Shown: positions 1 to 8,181, numbered from the stretch's first letter. The stretch: DNA of 13,233 nucleotides from an uncultured Lachnospiraceae bacterium (GCA_947176785.1 CAMWSA010000053.1:1-13233); one strand, 5' to 3'. Notes: generated by a model not told the origin, from the sequence alone. Translations and numbers: made by a program.

Positions 1-952
1 CCTTCATCCGCTCCAACACATAGCGGTCACCCACCTTGGTCTGCTCCACATGCAGCCCCTGCTTTTCCGCCATCAAAAAGAATCCAAGGTTGCTCATGAT
101 CGTGGCTACAATGGTATCTTTTTTCAGTTTTCCCTGTCTCTTCAAATAATCGCCCACAATGGCCATGATCTGGTCGCCGTCCACAATCTTGCCGTTCTCA
201 TCCACTGCCAGCAGGCGATCCGCGTCTCCGTCAAAGGCCAGGCCCACATTCGCCTTCTCATATACCACCCTGGCCTGCAATTCCTCCATATGGGTGGAGC
301 CGCAGTTGGCATTGATGTTGGTGCCGTCGGGGTTGTTGTGAATCGCCACCACCTCGCCGCCCATTTCCTTCAGCGCCTCCACGGAGGTGTAATATGCGGC
401 ACCCTCCGCACAATCCACCACGATCTTTAAATGGCTTAAGTCCACCTTCACTGACTGGATCGCATGGTTGATGTATTCCTCCCTGGCATCGGTGCGGTAC
501 TTAATCTTTCCCACACCGGGACCTATGGGAAACTTTACCCCCTGCATCTGAGAATCTATCAGCGCCTCAATCTCATCCTCCAGCGCGTCCGGCAGCTTGT
601 AGCCGTCCCCGTCAAAGAACTTGATGCCGTTGAATTCCACCGGGTTATGAGAGGCGGAGATCACTACTCCCGCGTCCACCTTGTATTTCTGTGTCAGAAA
701 CGCCACCGCAGGGGTGGGGATCACCCCCACATACACACAGTTCGCTCCCACGGAGCAGGCCCCCGCCATCAGGGCATTGGCCAGCATATCGCCGGATATC
801 CGGGTATCACAGCCCACCATGATAGTGGGTTTGTGTTCCTTCTCCTTCGTCAGCACATAAGCGCCCGCCTGCCCCAGCTGCATGGCAAGCAGAGGGGTAA
901 GCTCCTCGTTGGCAATACCTCTGACCCCATCTGTTCCAAATAATCTCCCCAT
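1..952 (-). CDS. glmM: Phosphoglucosamine mutase GlmM (5' part; 3' end outside window)
   Basis: GlmM interconverts glucosamine-6-phosphate and glucosamine-1-phosphate in the cytoplasm, feeding UDP-GlcNAc and so peptidoglycan. The window holds 317 codons of a family usually near 450 residues; the C-terminal domains run off at base 1. Reading from ATG at 952 gives the typical start MGRLFGTDGVRG. The active-site serine loop ISASHNP has the phosphorylated serine at residue 101, and the metal-binding loop DGDADR is at 241-246, so the visible part looks intact. A Shine-Dalgarno sequence AAGGAG lies ten bases before the ATG. The gene begins 33 bases after cdaR, giving the conserved cdaA-cdaR-glmM order. 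In Bacillus and other Firmicutes GlmM binds CdaA and restrains c-di-AMP synthesis (family knowledge), so a dual role is likely here. Identification is secure. Confidence 0.97.
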   Translation of the reverse strand, partial: MGRLFGTDGVRGIANEELTPLLAMQLGQAGAYVLTKEKEHKPTIMVGCDTRISGDMLANALMAGACSVGANCVYVGVIPTPAVAFLTQKYKVDAGVVISASHNPVEFNGIKFFDGDGYKLPDALEDEIEALIDSQMQGVKFPIGPGVGKIKYRTDAREEYINHAIQSVKVDLSHLKIVVDCAEGAAYYTSVEALKEMGGEVVAIHNNPDGTNINANCGSTHMEELQARVVYEKANVGLAFDGDADRLLAVDENGKIVDGDQIMAIVGDYLKRQGKLKKDTIVATIMSNLGFFLMAEKQGLHVEQTKVGDRYVLERMK

Positions 953-985
953 AGCCTATCGCTCCTTCAAACATATATTATATAT

Positions 986-2308
986 TTATTCTTCTCCGCT
1001 CTCTTCGTCACTCCCCTGCCGAATGGGCGTAAAACGCAGGGTGACAGAGGGCGAGTTTACCTTTCTCTGTTCCGGCAGCAGCGACACACTTACCGTCAGG
1101 CTGTGATCCCCCTCCAGGGGCTGATTGGGATTGGTGCTTTCAATCCAGGCCCCCACATCAACCACCCCCGGGAGGCTTGACTCCTGCAGCAGGGCTATAT
1201 AGCCGCTGCGCCCTTCCACCCCCAAGGGTGAAGAGCCTACGATCTCACAGGTCACCCCCTCCGGCACATTGATGATCTGAATATTCTCCGGCCGCAGGGA
1301 GATCCGTTTATACTCGATCCTCTCGATCAGGACCTTCACCTGGGCGGAGTCTGTGAAGCCCTCCTCGGCAAAATAGACTCCCTCGGGCAGGTAGCTTCTC
1401 AGCTGGACAGTGGTCTCATAATCCCCGGCCTGCCCAGTGATATCAATGTCCTCTCTATTTACCTCCAGCTTTGTGACATTTTTCAGGAGTTCGGAAGGCC
1501 CCGCAACCTTCACAGTGCTGATGGAACCCTCTATTTCCCCCGTGTCCTCATATCCTTCCGCCGCAGTGCCCGTATAACCATAGACCACCGGGATTTCCCT
1601 GGTCTCCCACATTTCCACCGTAATGTTGACCGTTTCCAGATTCTTGGACACCGACGCCCTGTTCACCTCGTTGCCGTCCTTATCAAGCAGTTTTATGGTT
1701 CCCACTGCGGTACTGGTGCCTGTTATGCCTGTCACATCCACTTCCACCTCCGCCTTGACAATCTCGGAGATGGCGGACTCCGGTCCCTGGATCTCCAGGC
1801 GGTTCCGGTCCGGCCTCCTGTTCCCTATGATGTAGCCTTCTTCCACATTGCCGATGGTCTTTACCTCTATATTGACAGTCTTCCGGGCTTTCTCCTCAAT
1901 GTTCAGCTTCACATACTCTATATTGCCGCTGATGTTCTGAACCTTGTCGCCATACTTGGGACAGGAAAACTTGATCTCCACCGTATTGGTCACCGTCAGA
2001 TTATTCAGATCCGCTTCCGCAATAATATCGCTGCTCTGGATCTCCCTCCTGACACTGTTAGGTGCGTCAAAGGTCACATTACGCAATATGTCGGTGTTGT
2101 CCAGGACCTCGTAGATCTGACCTTTTTCTACCAGCAGTTCCGTGTTAATCAGATTAACCTTAATATTCTGGAACCGCTTTTCATCCACCGGATCATTGGT
2201 GCTGATTACCAAAAACCATAACGCAAAGGCCAGCAGCAGGGACATGATTTTCAACAGCCAGTGGGAAAAAAATATAGATCGAAATATGGAGCCTATCTTC
2301 CCTTTCAT
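986..2308 (-). CDS. cdaR: CdaR, YbbR-domain membrane regulator of CdaA
   Basis: A 440-residue protein with one N-terminal membrane helix at about residues 17-37 (LLKIMSLLLAFALWFLVIS), followed by an extracytoplasmic beta-rich region. This region reads as about four YbbR repeats, roughly at 45-135, 140-225, 230-320 and 325-425; the phrases IQGPESAI and VAGPSEL mark equivalent positions in successive repeats. The protein ends in a short acidic tail. In Bacillus and Listeria CdaR (YbbR) sits in the membrane with CdaA and modulates c-di-AMP production. The start codon is in the ATGA overlap with the cdaA stop, with AGGA just upstream, which suggests translational coupling. Length is close to that of the Bacillus protein. 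The role is inferred from domain architecture and operon position; the repeat limits are approximate. Confidence 0.93.
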   Translation of the reverse strand: MKGKIGSIFRSIFFSHWLLKIMSLLLAFALWFLVISTNDPVDEKRFQNIKVNLINTELLVEKGQIYEVLDNTDILRNVTFDAPNSVRREIQSSDIIAEADLNNLTVTNTVEIKFSCPKYGDKVQNISGNIEYVKLNIEEKARKTVNIEVKTIGNVEEGYIIGNRRPDRNRLEIQGPESAISEIVKAEVEVDVTGITGTSTAVGTIKLLDKDGNEVNRASVSKNLETVNITVEMWETREIPVVYGYTGTAAEGYEDTGEIEGSISTVKVAGPSELLKNVTKLEVNREDIDITGQAGDYETTVQLRSYLPEGVYFAEEGFTDSAQVKVLIERIEYKRISLRPENIQIINVPEGVTCEIVGSSPLGVEGRSGYIALLQESSLPGVVDVGAWIESTNPNQPLEGDHSLTVSVSLLPEQRKVNSPSVTLRFTPIRQGSDEESGEE

Positions 2309-3171
2309 GCTTCCTGCCTGCCCTTCCCTTTCCTTTTCCGCTTGCTTTTTCCCGCATCTCCCATCAGGTTGGTCAACTCCATCAGGCGCTTTTTCAGGCT
2401 TTCCCCGTCAAAGCCCCGTTCCAGCTGCCCCCCGAATGTGATGCTGATCTTACCGGTCTGTTCCGACACGATCACCGTGACGGAATCCGTGACTTCGGAG
2501 ATACCCACGCCGGCCCTGTGCCTGGTGCCCACCTCCTTACTGATCGCCCCATTGTCTGACTGCGGCAGATAGCAGGTGGCTGATGTGATCCGATTGCCCC
2601 GGACGATAACTGCCCCGTCGTGCAACGGCGTATTGTGTTCAAAGATATTGATCAGCAGCTGACTGGTGACCAGTCCGTCCACGTCAATACCCGTCCTCTC
2701 ATATTCAGCCAGGGACTCCTTCTGTTCAATGACAATCAGTGCCCCTGTCTTCACTTTGCTCATCTCCACGCAGGCCCGGGTAATCTCATTCACCGTCTTC
2801 TCCGTAAATGTGTTGTCCGTGTTCCTGCCGTTGTCAAAGGGCAGCGCATTGGCAAGCAGATTCTTGTTGCCCAACTCCTCCAGCGCTTTGCGCAGTTCCG
2901 GCTGCAGCACCACAATCATGGCCGTGACCGCAAAGCCAAAGACATTTTCTCCCAGCCACAGGATGGTATTCATCTTGAAGTAGGATGCCACAACCCAGAA
3001 GAGCAGGATCACAAGCAGGCCCTTGAGCAATGTCCAGGCCCTGGTCTTTTGAATCCACAGCATAATGTGATAAAGGAGGAACGCAATAATCAATATTTCA
3101 AGCACATCGCCGAACTCGATGCCGGGAACATACCTTCTTAAGTTTGCAATAATCTCACTTACTGTTTCCAT
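2305..3171 (-). CDS. cdaA: Diadenylate cyclase CdaA (c-di-AMP synthase)
   Basis: CdaA joins two ATP molecules into cyclic di-AMP, the messenger that controls potassium and osmolyte uptake and cell-wall homeostasis in Firmicutes. The 288-residue protein has three membrane helices near residues 22-40, 47-64 and 70-89, then a cytoplasmic DisA_N (DAC) domain from about 95 to 260. Both signature motifs are present: DGA at 185-187 in LHDGAVIV, and RHR at 217-219 in GTRHRA. So the enzyme should be active. The C-terminus is a very basic tail (KSKRKRKGKGR, about 275-285). AGGA lies nine bases before the ATG. The gene starts 28 bases after the 372-residue membrane protein and overlaps cdaR by four bases. 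The family assignment is secure. Confidence 0.97.
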   Translation of the reverse strand: METVSEIIANLRRYVPGIEFGDVLEILIIAFLLYHIMLWIQKTRAWTLLKGLLVILLFWVVASYFKMNTILWLGENVFGFAVTAMIVVLQPELRKALEELGNKNLLANALPFDNGRNTDNTFTEKTVNEITRACVEMSKVKTGALIVIEQKESLAEYERTGIDVDGLVTSQLLINIFEHNTPLHDGAVIVRGNRITSATCYLPQSDNGAISKEVGTRHRAGVGISEVTDSVTVIVSEQTGKISITFGGQLERGFDGESLKKRLMELTNLMGDAGKSKRKRKGKGRQEA

Positions 3172-3199
3172 GCCTGCCTATCCTATACCTTTGCGGCCA

Positions 3200-4318
3200 T
3201 TACTCGTAATCCTCCGCCGCACCTTCGTCAGCTTCCCCGCTGATGGTCACGCTCCTGCTCCCCGCACGCCCCTGCGAGGGTCTGCCGTGCCCGTTCCTGC
3301 CTCCTGTGCGCTCCGTTACCACACTCCTGTTTACCCTGCGGGGCGGTGCGACGGTCATGTCCTCCTCCTCTTGGGCAGGCCGCGCGAAACGGCGCTGGGT
3401 ATTAATATGCTTTACTGTCTTGGAGGCGGCGGACATGTTCATTTTGGGAACGGCCTTCACATAATAGTAGTATTCGTCATCCTCATACTGTACCTTCTCT
3501 GTCCTGCTGTAATCCACACAGAACCGGAAAAATTCAAGTATCTTGGCGATGACCAGCGTCACAATGCTGCCCAGGACGGCCATTCCCAGGGACAGCTGCG
3601 TATCGTATACCAGATCACCCACCAAAAGTACTACCAAATCTATTATTACGCCGGCAACCATGGCAATAGACCAGGAATAATCAATGGACATGCGCCTGAC
3701 CAGATATACCACCACAATTGTGATGGCAAATGCCGCAATCATCACAAGCATGGCCCGGTTGCCCAACACACTGTCAATGACCATCCGCAGCTTGGCCGTG
3801 GCCTCATCCGCCCCCATACTGCTGATGGTTGTGGCATTGTCCGAGATGTTGGTCAGCAAATAATACACCACTGTACCGCAGGCCACCGAGGCCGCCGCCA
3901 GAGGAGTGGCCAACAAGCCTACCGCCACCGGAATCACATAGGGGATTTTCAGTGCCAGTAACAGCACTGTAAAGATCAGAATCACCGAGTCCCTGGAACC
4001 CATCCGAAAAAACAACAGGAACATAATCAGATAGACAGCTAATGTCGCGACAGCCACTTCCAGGGATAATTCATACAGGTGCATCAGGCTGAACGCAGCC
4101 CCAAACAAAATGATGCAGCCATTCGGCAGAAAAGAGCAGAGCAGGGAAACAATCAACACCAGCCCCAGGTTGTCCAGCCTGCCCATATATCCCAGTTCAC
4201 CGTTCACCATACAGATGGTCAGATAGGCCAGCATAAATTTAAAAACAGGTACCAGGATAAACTCGTTCCTGCTGTAAAGCAGTTTCAACTTTTCCCTAAT
4301 TTCCAACAAATTACTCAT
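3200..4318 (-). CDS. Uncharacterised polytopic membrane protein, about eight helices, upstream of cdaA
   Basis: I do not recognise a named function. The 372-residue protein has a basic N-terminus and about eight hydrophobic segments, near residues 20-38, 51-74, 87-104, 110-128, 130-155, 180-198, 207-225 and 233-252. After these comes a polar tail of about 115 residues. The tail begins with the unusual motif YEDDEYYYYVKAVPKMN (about 278-294), continues with Arg/Gly/Ser-rich sequence, and ends acidic (EADEGAAEDYE). An even helix count with a basic N-terminus puts both ends in the cytoplasm by the positive-inside rule. The start is supported by AGGA before ATG at 4318. It lies 36 bases after the 128-residue membrane protein and 28 bases before cdaA, so it is probably in the c-di-AMP operon. 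I see no ABC-transporter, kinase or channel signature. A scaffold, transporter or envelope-sensing role is speculation. Confidence 0.85.
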   Translation of the reverse strand: MSNLLEIREKLKLLYSRNEFILVPVFKFMLAYLTICMVNGELGYMGRLDNLGLVLIVSLLCSFLPNGCIILFGAAFSLMHLYELSLEVAVATLAVYLIMFLLFFRMGSRDSVILIFTVLLLALKIPYVIPVAVGLLATPLAAASVACGTVVYYLLTNISDNATTISSMGADEATAKLRMVIDSVLGNRAMLVMIAAFAITIVVVYLVRRMSIDYSWSIAMVAGVIIDLVVLLVGDLVYDTQLSLGMAVLGSIVTLVIAKILEFFRFCVDYSRTEKVQYEDDEYYYYVKAVPKMNMSAASKTVKHINTQRRFARPAQEEEDMTVAPPRRVNRSVVTERTGGRNGHGRPSQGRAGSRSVTISGEADEGAAEDYE

Positions 4319-4354
4319 GTTATTTCCTCATACTATATATTTTAATTCCGCAAC

Positions 4355-4741
4355 CTACTGGCGGTACAGGCTGTCCAGTTTTTTCAGGTTGTGGTAATAA
4401 AGCTTCAGGCTCTTCTTCGCCCGGGCATAGCGGTAGGCGCAGATGGCATAGGTGACGACACAGTAGCCAACCACAAAAACCGCATACCATATGATGATAT
4501 TCTGGGCAAAGACAAACAGGTCCATCTTGTAAATATCCAGGATCAGAGTCTCGAAATCATATAAAATATATAATCCGAATCCCAGCAGATAAGCAATGGT
4601 GCCACAGAAAAAAGCCCGCAGGAGCTGTATGGAGATATAATCCCCCCGAAAATACCGCCCCAGCGACATGCTCTTTTTCCCCTCCCCTTCTTCATAGGAG
4701 GCCATCTTTGTCATCAGTATCACTCGTTCTTCATTTAACAT
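4355..4741 (-). CDS. Small uncharacterised membrane protein with two helices
   Basis: A 128-residue protein with no recognised function. Two hydrophobic segments lie at about residues 41-60 (LRAFFCGTIAYLLGFGLYIL) and 77-102. A basic C-terminal helix follows (YRYARAKKSLKLYYHNLKKL, about 104-123). The first 40 residues are polar, so both ends should face the cytoplasm. It begins 27 bases after yvyF and ends 36 bases before the 372-residue membrane protein, inside a closely spaced same-strand series. The start is uncertain: ATG at 4741 has only an AAAGG about ten bases upstream, and in-frame ATG codons at residues 10 and 13 are alternatives with no better ribosome binding site. Intact length and position between two clear genes support it being real. 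Confidence 0.78.
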   Translation of the reverse strand: MLNEERVILMTKMASYEEGEGKKSMSLGRYFRGDYISIQLLRAFFCGTIAYLLGFGLYILYDFETLILDIYKMDLFVFAQNIIIWYAVFVVGYCVVTYAICAYRYARAKKSLKLYYHNLKKLDSLYRQ

Positions 4742-4768
4742 GGAAAGTACGCCTTTCTCAGATCCGTA

Positions 4769-5179
4769 TTATTGCAGATAACGCATCTTAGACCCATTAT
4801 CTTCCTTCTTTCGGAAAGTGTCGGTGTTCTTGGGAGCGTTGCTCTTTAATATGTCCTTGAAGCCGTTGCTCACGTTCGCCTTGCATTTCTCGCAATATTT
4901 TCCGCTGCGGATTGAAGCGCCGCAGCTGTCACAACTCAGCATGATCGGTGAACCCTCTGTCAGTTCCAGACGGTCCTCCCGCAGCCACTGCCGGATCTGG
5001 GATGTCTCCACATCGCAGTTCGCCGCCACATCCTGAATATGTACGCCGGGATTTTCCTGGATGTATTTCTTCACCTCCTGGAATTTCTCCTCCAGCTTTT
5101 CCCTACAGGCCGGGCAGTAATTCTGTCCCATAATGTAATTGAATAACCTTTTACAGCCCTTACACGCTCTGACATTCAT
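4769..5179 (-). CDS. yvyF: YvyF-like flagellar operon protein with two zinc ribbons
   Basis: A 136-residue protein with two four-cysteine clusters: C6, C9, C22, C25 at the N-terminus and C83, C86, C96, C99 nearer the C-terminus. Between them is a helix-turn-helix-like stretch at about 46-70 (VHIQDVAANCDVETSQIRQW). This matches the YvyF/TIGR03826 flagellar-operon family, which in Bacillus subtilis lies just after comFC and before flgM. Here it also follows comFC, by 48 bases, which supports the call. The start is fixed by AGGAGG eight bases before ATG at 5179. Its biochemical role is poorly known; zinc binding and a regulatory or DNA/RNA-binding role are inferred from the cysteines and helix-turn-helix. 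No flgM follows in this window; membrane-protein genes take its place. Confidence 0.88.
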   Translation of the reverse strand: MNVRACKGCKRLFNYIMGQNYCPACREKLEEKFQEVKKYIQENPGVHIQDVAANCDVETSQIRQWLREDRLELTEGSPIMLSCDSCGASIRSGKYCEKCKANVSNGFKDILKSNAPKNTDTFRKKEDNGSKMRYLQ

Positions 5180-5227
5180 TGCAATACCCTCCTCTTTAAG
5201 TTCCGCGCCTGTCCGGCCGCCTAAAGC

Positions 5228-5959
5228 CTATACGCCTGCCCCTACGGCCAGCGTGACAAAATAAACCCTTTCACAACCCCCGGCCAGAAGCACGGCAGAT
5301 ACCTGGTCCATAGTACTCCCGGTGGTGTAGATATCGTCCACCAGTATAATTGTCTTTAATTTTACACCATTTTGCGCAAGATTAAAAGCCTTTTTCAAAT
5401 TATTTACTCTTTCTTCACAATTTAAATTCTTTAATGGCCTGGTATTTCGGTTTCTGGCCACAAGCTTCGGGTATACGGGAAGCTCCAGTTCCCGCCCCAG
5501 GGCCCGTGCCAGCAGTCCTGCCTGATTGTATCCCCGGCGGCGCTCCTTGGCGGGATACATGGGGATAGGCACCAGGCCGTCAGGGACAAGAGAACGGATA
5601 TAGGCACCCAGCTGCCCCGCCAGCTCCCTGCCAAAAAAATCGGCGTATTCCCGGCATCCGCCATATTTGAACCGGTACAGGGCCGGGGCTATGTCCTCAT
5701 ACTCATAAAGGGCCCTCCCTGCGGTGAACACATGCTGCCCCCTCCGGCAATCCCCGCAATACTCCGCCTCACAGTCCGAAAGCTTCTTGCCGCACCGGCA
5801 GCAGAGGGAACCCGACAGGTAATGCACCCGCCGCCTGCAGGCCGGGCACATGCGTTGCATCCCCATGCCCAGCAGCCGGTCGCAGACCGGGCATCGCGGA
5901 GGGTACAGCAGGGATGCGGCGGTTTCCAGACATGCCTCCCATTTTTTTACCGTTATCAA
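5228..5959 (-). CDS. comFC: ComFC, competence-family phosphoribosyltransferase
   Basis: A 243-residue ComF-family protein. The N-terminus carries cysteine pairs C23/C26 and C38/C41, then further cysteines at 53, 54, 56, 63, 68 and 71, forming zinc-binding ribbons. The C-terminal half is a phosphoribosyltransferase domain whose PRPP loop is ILVDDIYTTGSTM at 205-217. In naturally transformable bacteria ComFC acts in the cytoplasm during single-stranded DNA uptake; in others (for example the E. coli relative GntX) its role is unclear. The start is TTG at 5959, within a four-base TTGA overlap with the recD2 stop. The first in-frame ATG falls after the first cysteine pair, so it cannot give a whole protein. 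A stretch at about 5335-5445 is much more AT-rich than the rest of the gene. Confidence 0.93.
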   Translation of the reverse strand: MITVKKWEACLETAASLLYPPRCPVCDRLLGMGMQRMCPACRRRVHYLSGSLCCRCGKKLSDCEAEYCGDCRRGQHVFTAGRALYEYEDIAPALYRFKYGGCREYADFFGRELAGQLGAYIRSLVPDGLVPIPMYPAKERRRGYNQAGLLARALGRELELPVYPKLVARNRNTRPLKNLNCEERVNNLKKAFNLAQNGVKLKTIILVDDIYTTGSTMDQVSAVLLAGGCERVYFVTLAVGAGV

Positions 5960-8181
5960 TCCTTTTCTCCTTCCTGCCCGGCCACTTCCCTGATTCGCTG
6001 ATCCAGAGAGGTGTATCGTCTGTTCTCGCTGACATTGTCTATCATATTGCGCACGGTCTGGCTGCTGCCCAGGATCGTCACACAGCTTCTGGCCCTGGTG
6101 ACACCGGTGTACAGGAGATTCCTGTTAAACAACATCTTCGGACCGGTCAGCAGCGGCAGGATCACCGCCGGGTACTCACTGCCCTGGGACTTATGGATGG
6201 TAATGGCATAGGATAATTCCAGTTCCTCCAGCAGAGAGAAGGGATATGTCACTCTCCTGCCCTCGTCAAATTCCACCACCAGTTCCGAACTGCTCTCGCG
6301 GATCTCCAGAATCCGCCCCATATCTCCGTTGAACACCCCCATACCCTTATCCACCGGAATGCCGTAGCGGCTGACAATCTCCCACTCCAGCTGATAATTA
6401 TTGCGCATCTGCATAACCTTGTCCCCCTCCCGGTAGACGCTCTCCCCCGCCGCATGCTCCCGCTTGCCGCTTTCAGGGGGGTTTAAGTACCGCTGCAGAA
6501 TACCGTTCAGCACTTCCACTCCCAACGCTCCTTTTCTCATGGGTGTCAACACCTGGATTTCGTAGGGTGTCGCCTGCACATAGGGGGGAAGCTTCTCCCG
6601 GATCAGCTGGATCATGTGCTTGTAGATCACATTCACGTCATTCCTCTCCAGCAGGAAAAAGTCCCGGCTCTTGTTGTCCAGGGCAATCTGCTCCCCTCGA
6701 TTGATATGATGGGCATTGACAACAATGTCGCTTTCTCCGGCCTGTCTGAAAATCTTTTGCAGAACCACCATGGGAAAAGCCTCCGACTGCATGATATCCC
6801 TGAGTACCTGGCCCGGGCCTACGCTGGGCAGCTGATCCACATCTCCCACCAGGATCAGCCGGGTACCGGGAGCCGTGGCTTTCAGCAGCGCCTGGAACAG
6901 GGGCAGATCCACCATGGACATCTCGTCTATAATGACCACGTCTGTCTCAAGGGGATTTTCCTCATTTTTTTCGAAGCGGACACGGCGTTTATCCTCGTCG
7001 GATAATGCCCCGTTCAGTTCCAGCATCCTGTGTATGGTCCTGGCCTCAAAGCCGGTGGCCTCAGTCATACGCTTGGCCGCCCGCCCGGTGGGTGCCGCCA
7101 GGAAAATATCGTAGCCCTCCCGCTCAAAGTAGCGGATGATGGTGTTGATGGTGGTGGTCTTTCCTGTGCCCGGGCCGCCGGACAGGACAAACAGGCCGCT
7201 CTGGATGGCCCCCAGCACCGCCCGGTACTGCAGTTCGTCCAGCCGGATGCCGATCTCCCCGGCGATGGCTTCCAGCGCCGTTCTCACCTGCCGCTCGTCC
7301 TGCCGCATGGGGATATTCAGCTGGTGCAGCATGTGGGCGCAATTCAGTTCCGCATAATAATAGCTGGAAGCATATACCAGTTCCCCCTTGATAACCAGCT
7401 TTTTGTCCATCATCAGATTGTCCAGCTGGGGGCGGATATTCTCCTCTGATACCCCCAGCAGGGCGGCAGCCCGGCCCAGCAGCAGTTTCACAGGCAGGTA
7501 ACAGTGTCCCTCCCCCACGGACTGCTGCAGCGTATAAAACACGCCGCTTCGGATACGGTAATCAGAGTCTGTGTGAATGCCGATCCTGGCGGCAATCTCG
7601 TCCGCGATCTTAAAGCCGATTCCATGAATATCCTCCGCCAGCTGGTAGGGATTCTCCTTCATGATGCCGTAGAGTCTCATTCCATAAGTGTCATAAATAC
7701 GCAGGGCCAGCGTGTTTGAAATGCCGAACTGCTGCAGGTAGATCAGGGCGTCCCGCAGGTCTCTCTTCTCCTCCATCTGCCGGGCGATCTCACGGGCCTT
7801 ATTTTGACTGATGCCCTTGATTTCCGCCAGACGTTCCGGCTCCTCCTCCATGACACGGAAGGTATCGTCACCAAATGCTCTGACGATACGGGCCGCCAAC
7901 GCCGTACCGATGCCCTTGATGGCGCCCGACCCCAGATACCGTTCCATGCTCACTCTGTCCCTGGGCGCAACGGCCTGATAGGAACTGATCTTGAACTGAG
8001 TGCCATACATGGGATGCTCGGTGTATTCGCCCTGGGCTTCTATGGTCTCCCCTTCCGACAGCCCCCGGCAGCTGCCCACGCAGGTGACTGACGTCTCCTC
8101 TCCCATCAGTTCCATAACAGTATAACCATTTTCCGGATTCTGATAGATAATATGCTCCACATAACCGCTGACTGTATCCAT
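5956..8181 (-). CDS. recD2: RecD2 (RecD/TraA-type) DNA helicase
   Basis: A 741-residue SF1B 5'-to-3' DNA helicase of the RecD2 type, found in bacteria without relying on RecBC and involved in repair and replication-fork maintenance. An N-terminal OB-like part (about 1-75) is followed by helix-hairpin-helix repeats (GIG and KGI motifs, about 80-200). The motor motifs are intact: Walker A GGPGTGKT at 335-342, motif Ia PTGRAAKRM around 364-372, Walker B VVIIDEMSM at 415-423, GDVDQLPSVGPG at 446-457, the late motif TIHKSQGSEYPA at 661-672, and YTGVTRAR at 691-698. Length is normal for the family. AGGAAGG lies just before ATG at 8181. The gene starts about 100 bases after the terminator of the flagellar rod genes and overlaps comFC by four bases, so it heads a new transcription unit. 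Confidence 0.96.
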   Translation of the reverse strand: MDTVSGYVEHIIYQNPENGYTVMELMGEETSVTCVGSCRGLSEGETIEAQGEYTEHPMYGTQFKISSYQAVAPRDRVSMERYLGSGAIKGIGTALAARIVRAFGDDTFRVMEEEPERLAEIKGISQNKAREIARQMEEKRDLRDALIYLQQFGISNTLALRIYDTYGMRLYGIMKENPYQLAEDIHGIGFKIADEIAARIGIHTDSDYRIRSGVFYTLQQSVGEGHCYLPVKLLLGRAAALLGVSEENIRPQLDNLMMDKKLVIKGELVYASSYYYAELNCAHMLHQLNIPMRQDERQVRTALEAIAGEIGIRLDELQYRAVLGAIQSGLFVLSGGPGTGKTTTINTIIRYFEREGYDIFLAAPTGRAAKRMTEATGFEARTIHRMLELNGALSDEDKRRVRFEKNEENPLETDVVIIDEMSMVDLPLFQALLKATAPGTRLILVGDVDQLPSVGPGQVLRDIMQSEAFPMVVLQKIFRQAGESDIVVNAHHINRGEQIALDNKSRDFFLLERNDVNVIYKHMIQLIREKLPPYVQATPYEIQVLTPMRKGALGVEVLNGILQRYLNPPESGKREHAAGESVYREGDKVMQMRNNYQLEWEIVSRYGIPVDKGMGVFNGDMGRILEIRESSSELVVEFDEGRRVTYPFSLLEELELSYAITIHKSQGSEYPAVILPLLTGPKMLFNRNLLYTGVTRARSCVTILGSSQTVRNMIDNVSENRRYTSLDQRIREVAGQEGEKD
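5967..5972 (-). promoter_or_regulatory. Ribosome binding site supporting the comFC TTG start
   Basis: AAGGAG lies seven bases before the TTG codon, inside the last codons of recD2. It supports TTG as the true comFC start and coupling of comFC translation to recD2. Confidence 0.75.

Noticed and set aside
977..982. TATAAT on the minus strand before glmM as an internal promoter
   Set aside because: The surroundings are simply an AT repeat after the cdaR stop, with no -35 hexamer; a start there would leave almost no room before the ribosome binding site.
3119..3961. Plus-strand open frame of 280 codons
   Set aside because: Opposite the 372-residue membrane protein, which has coherent helices and a ribosome binding site; the antisense product has no such structure.
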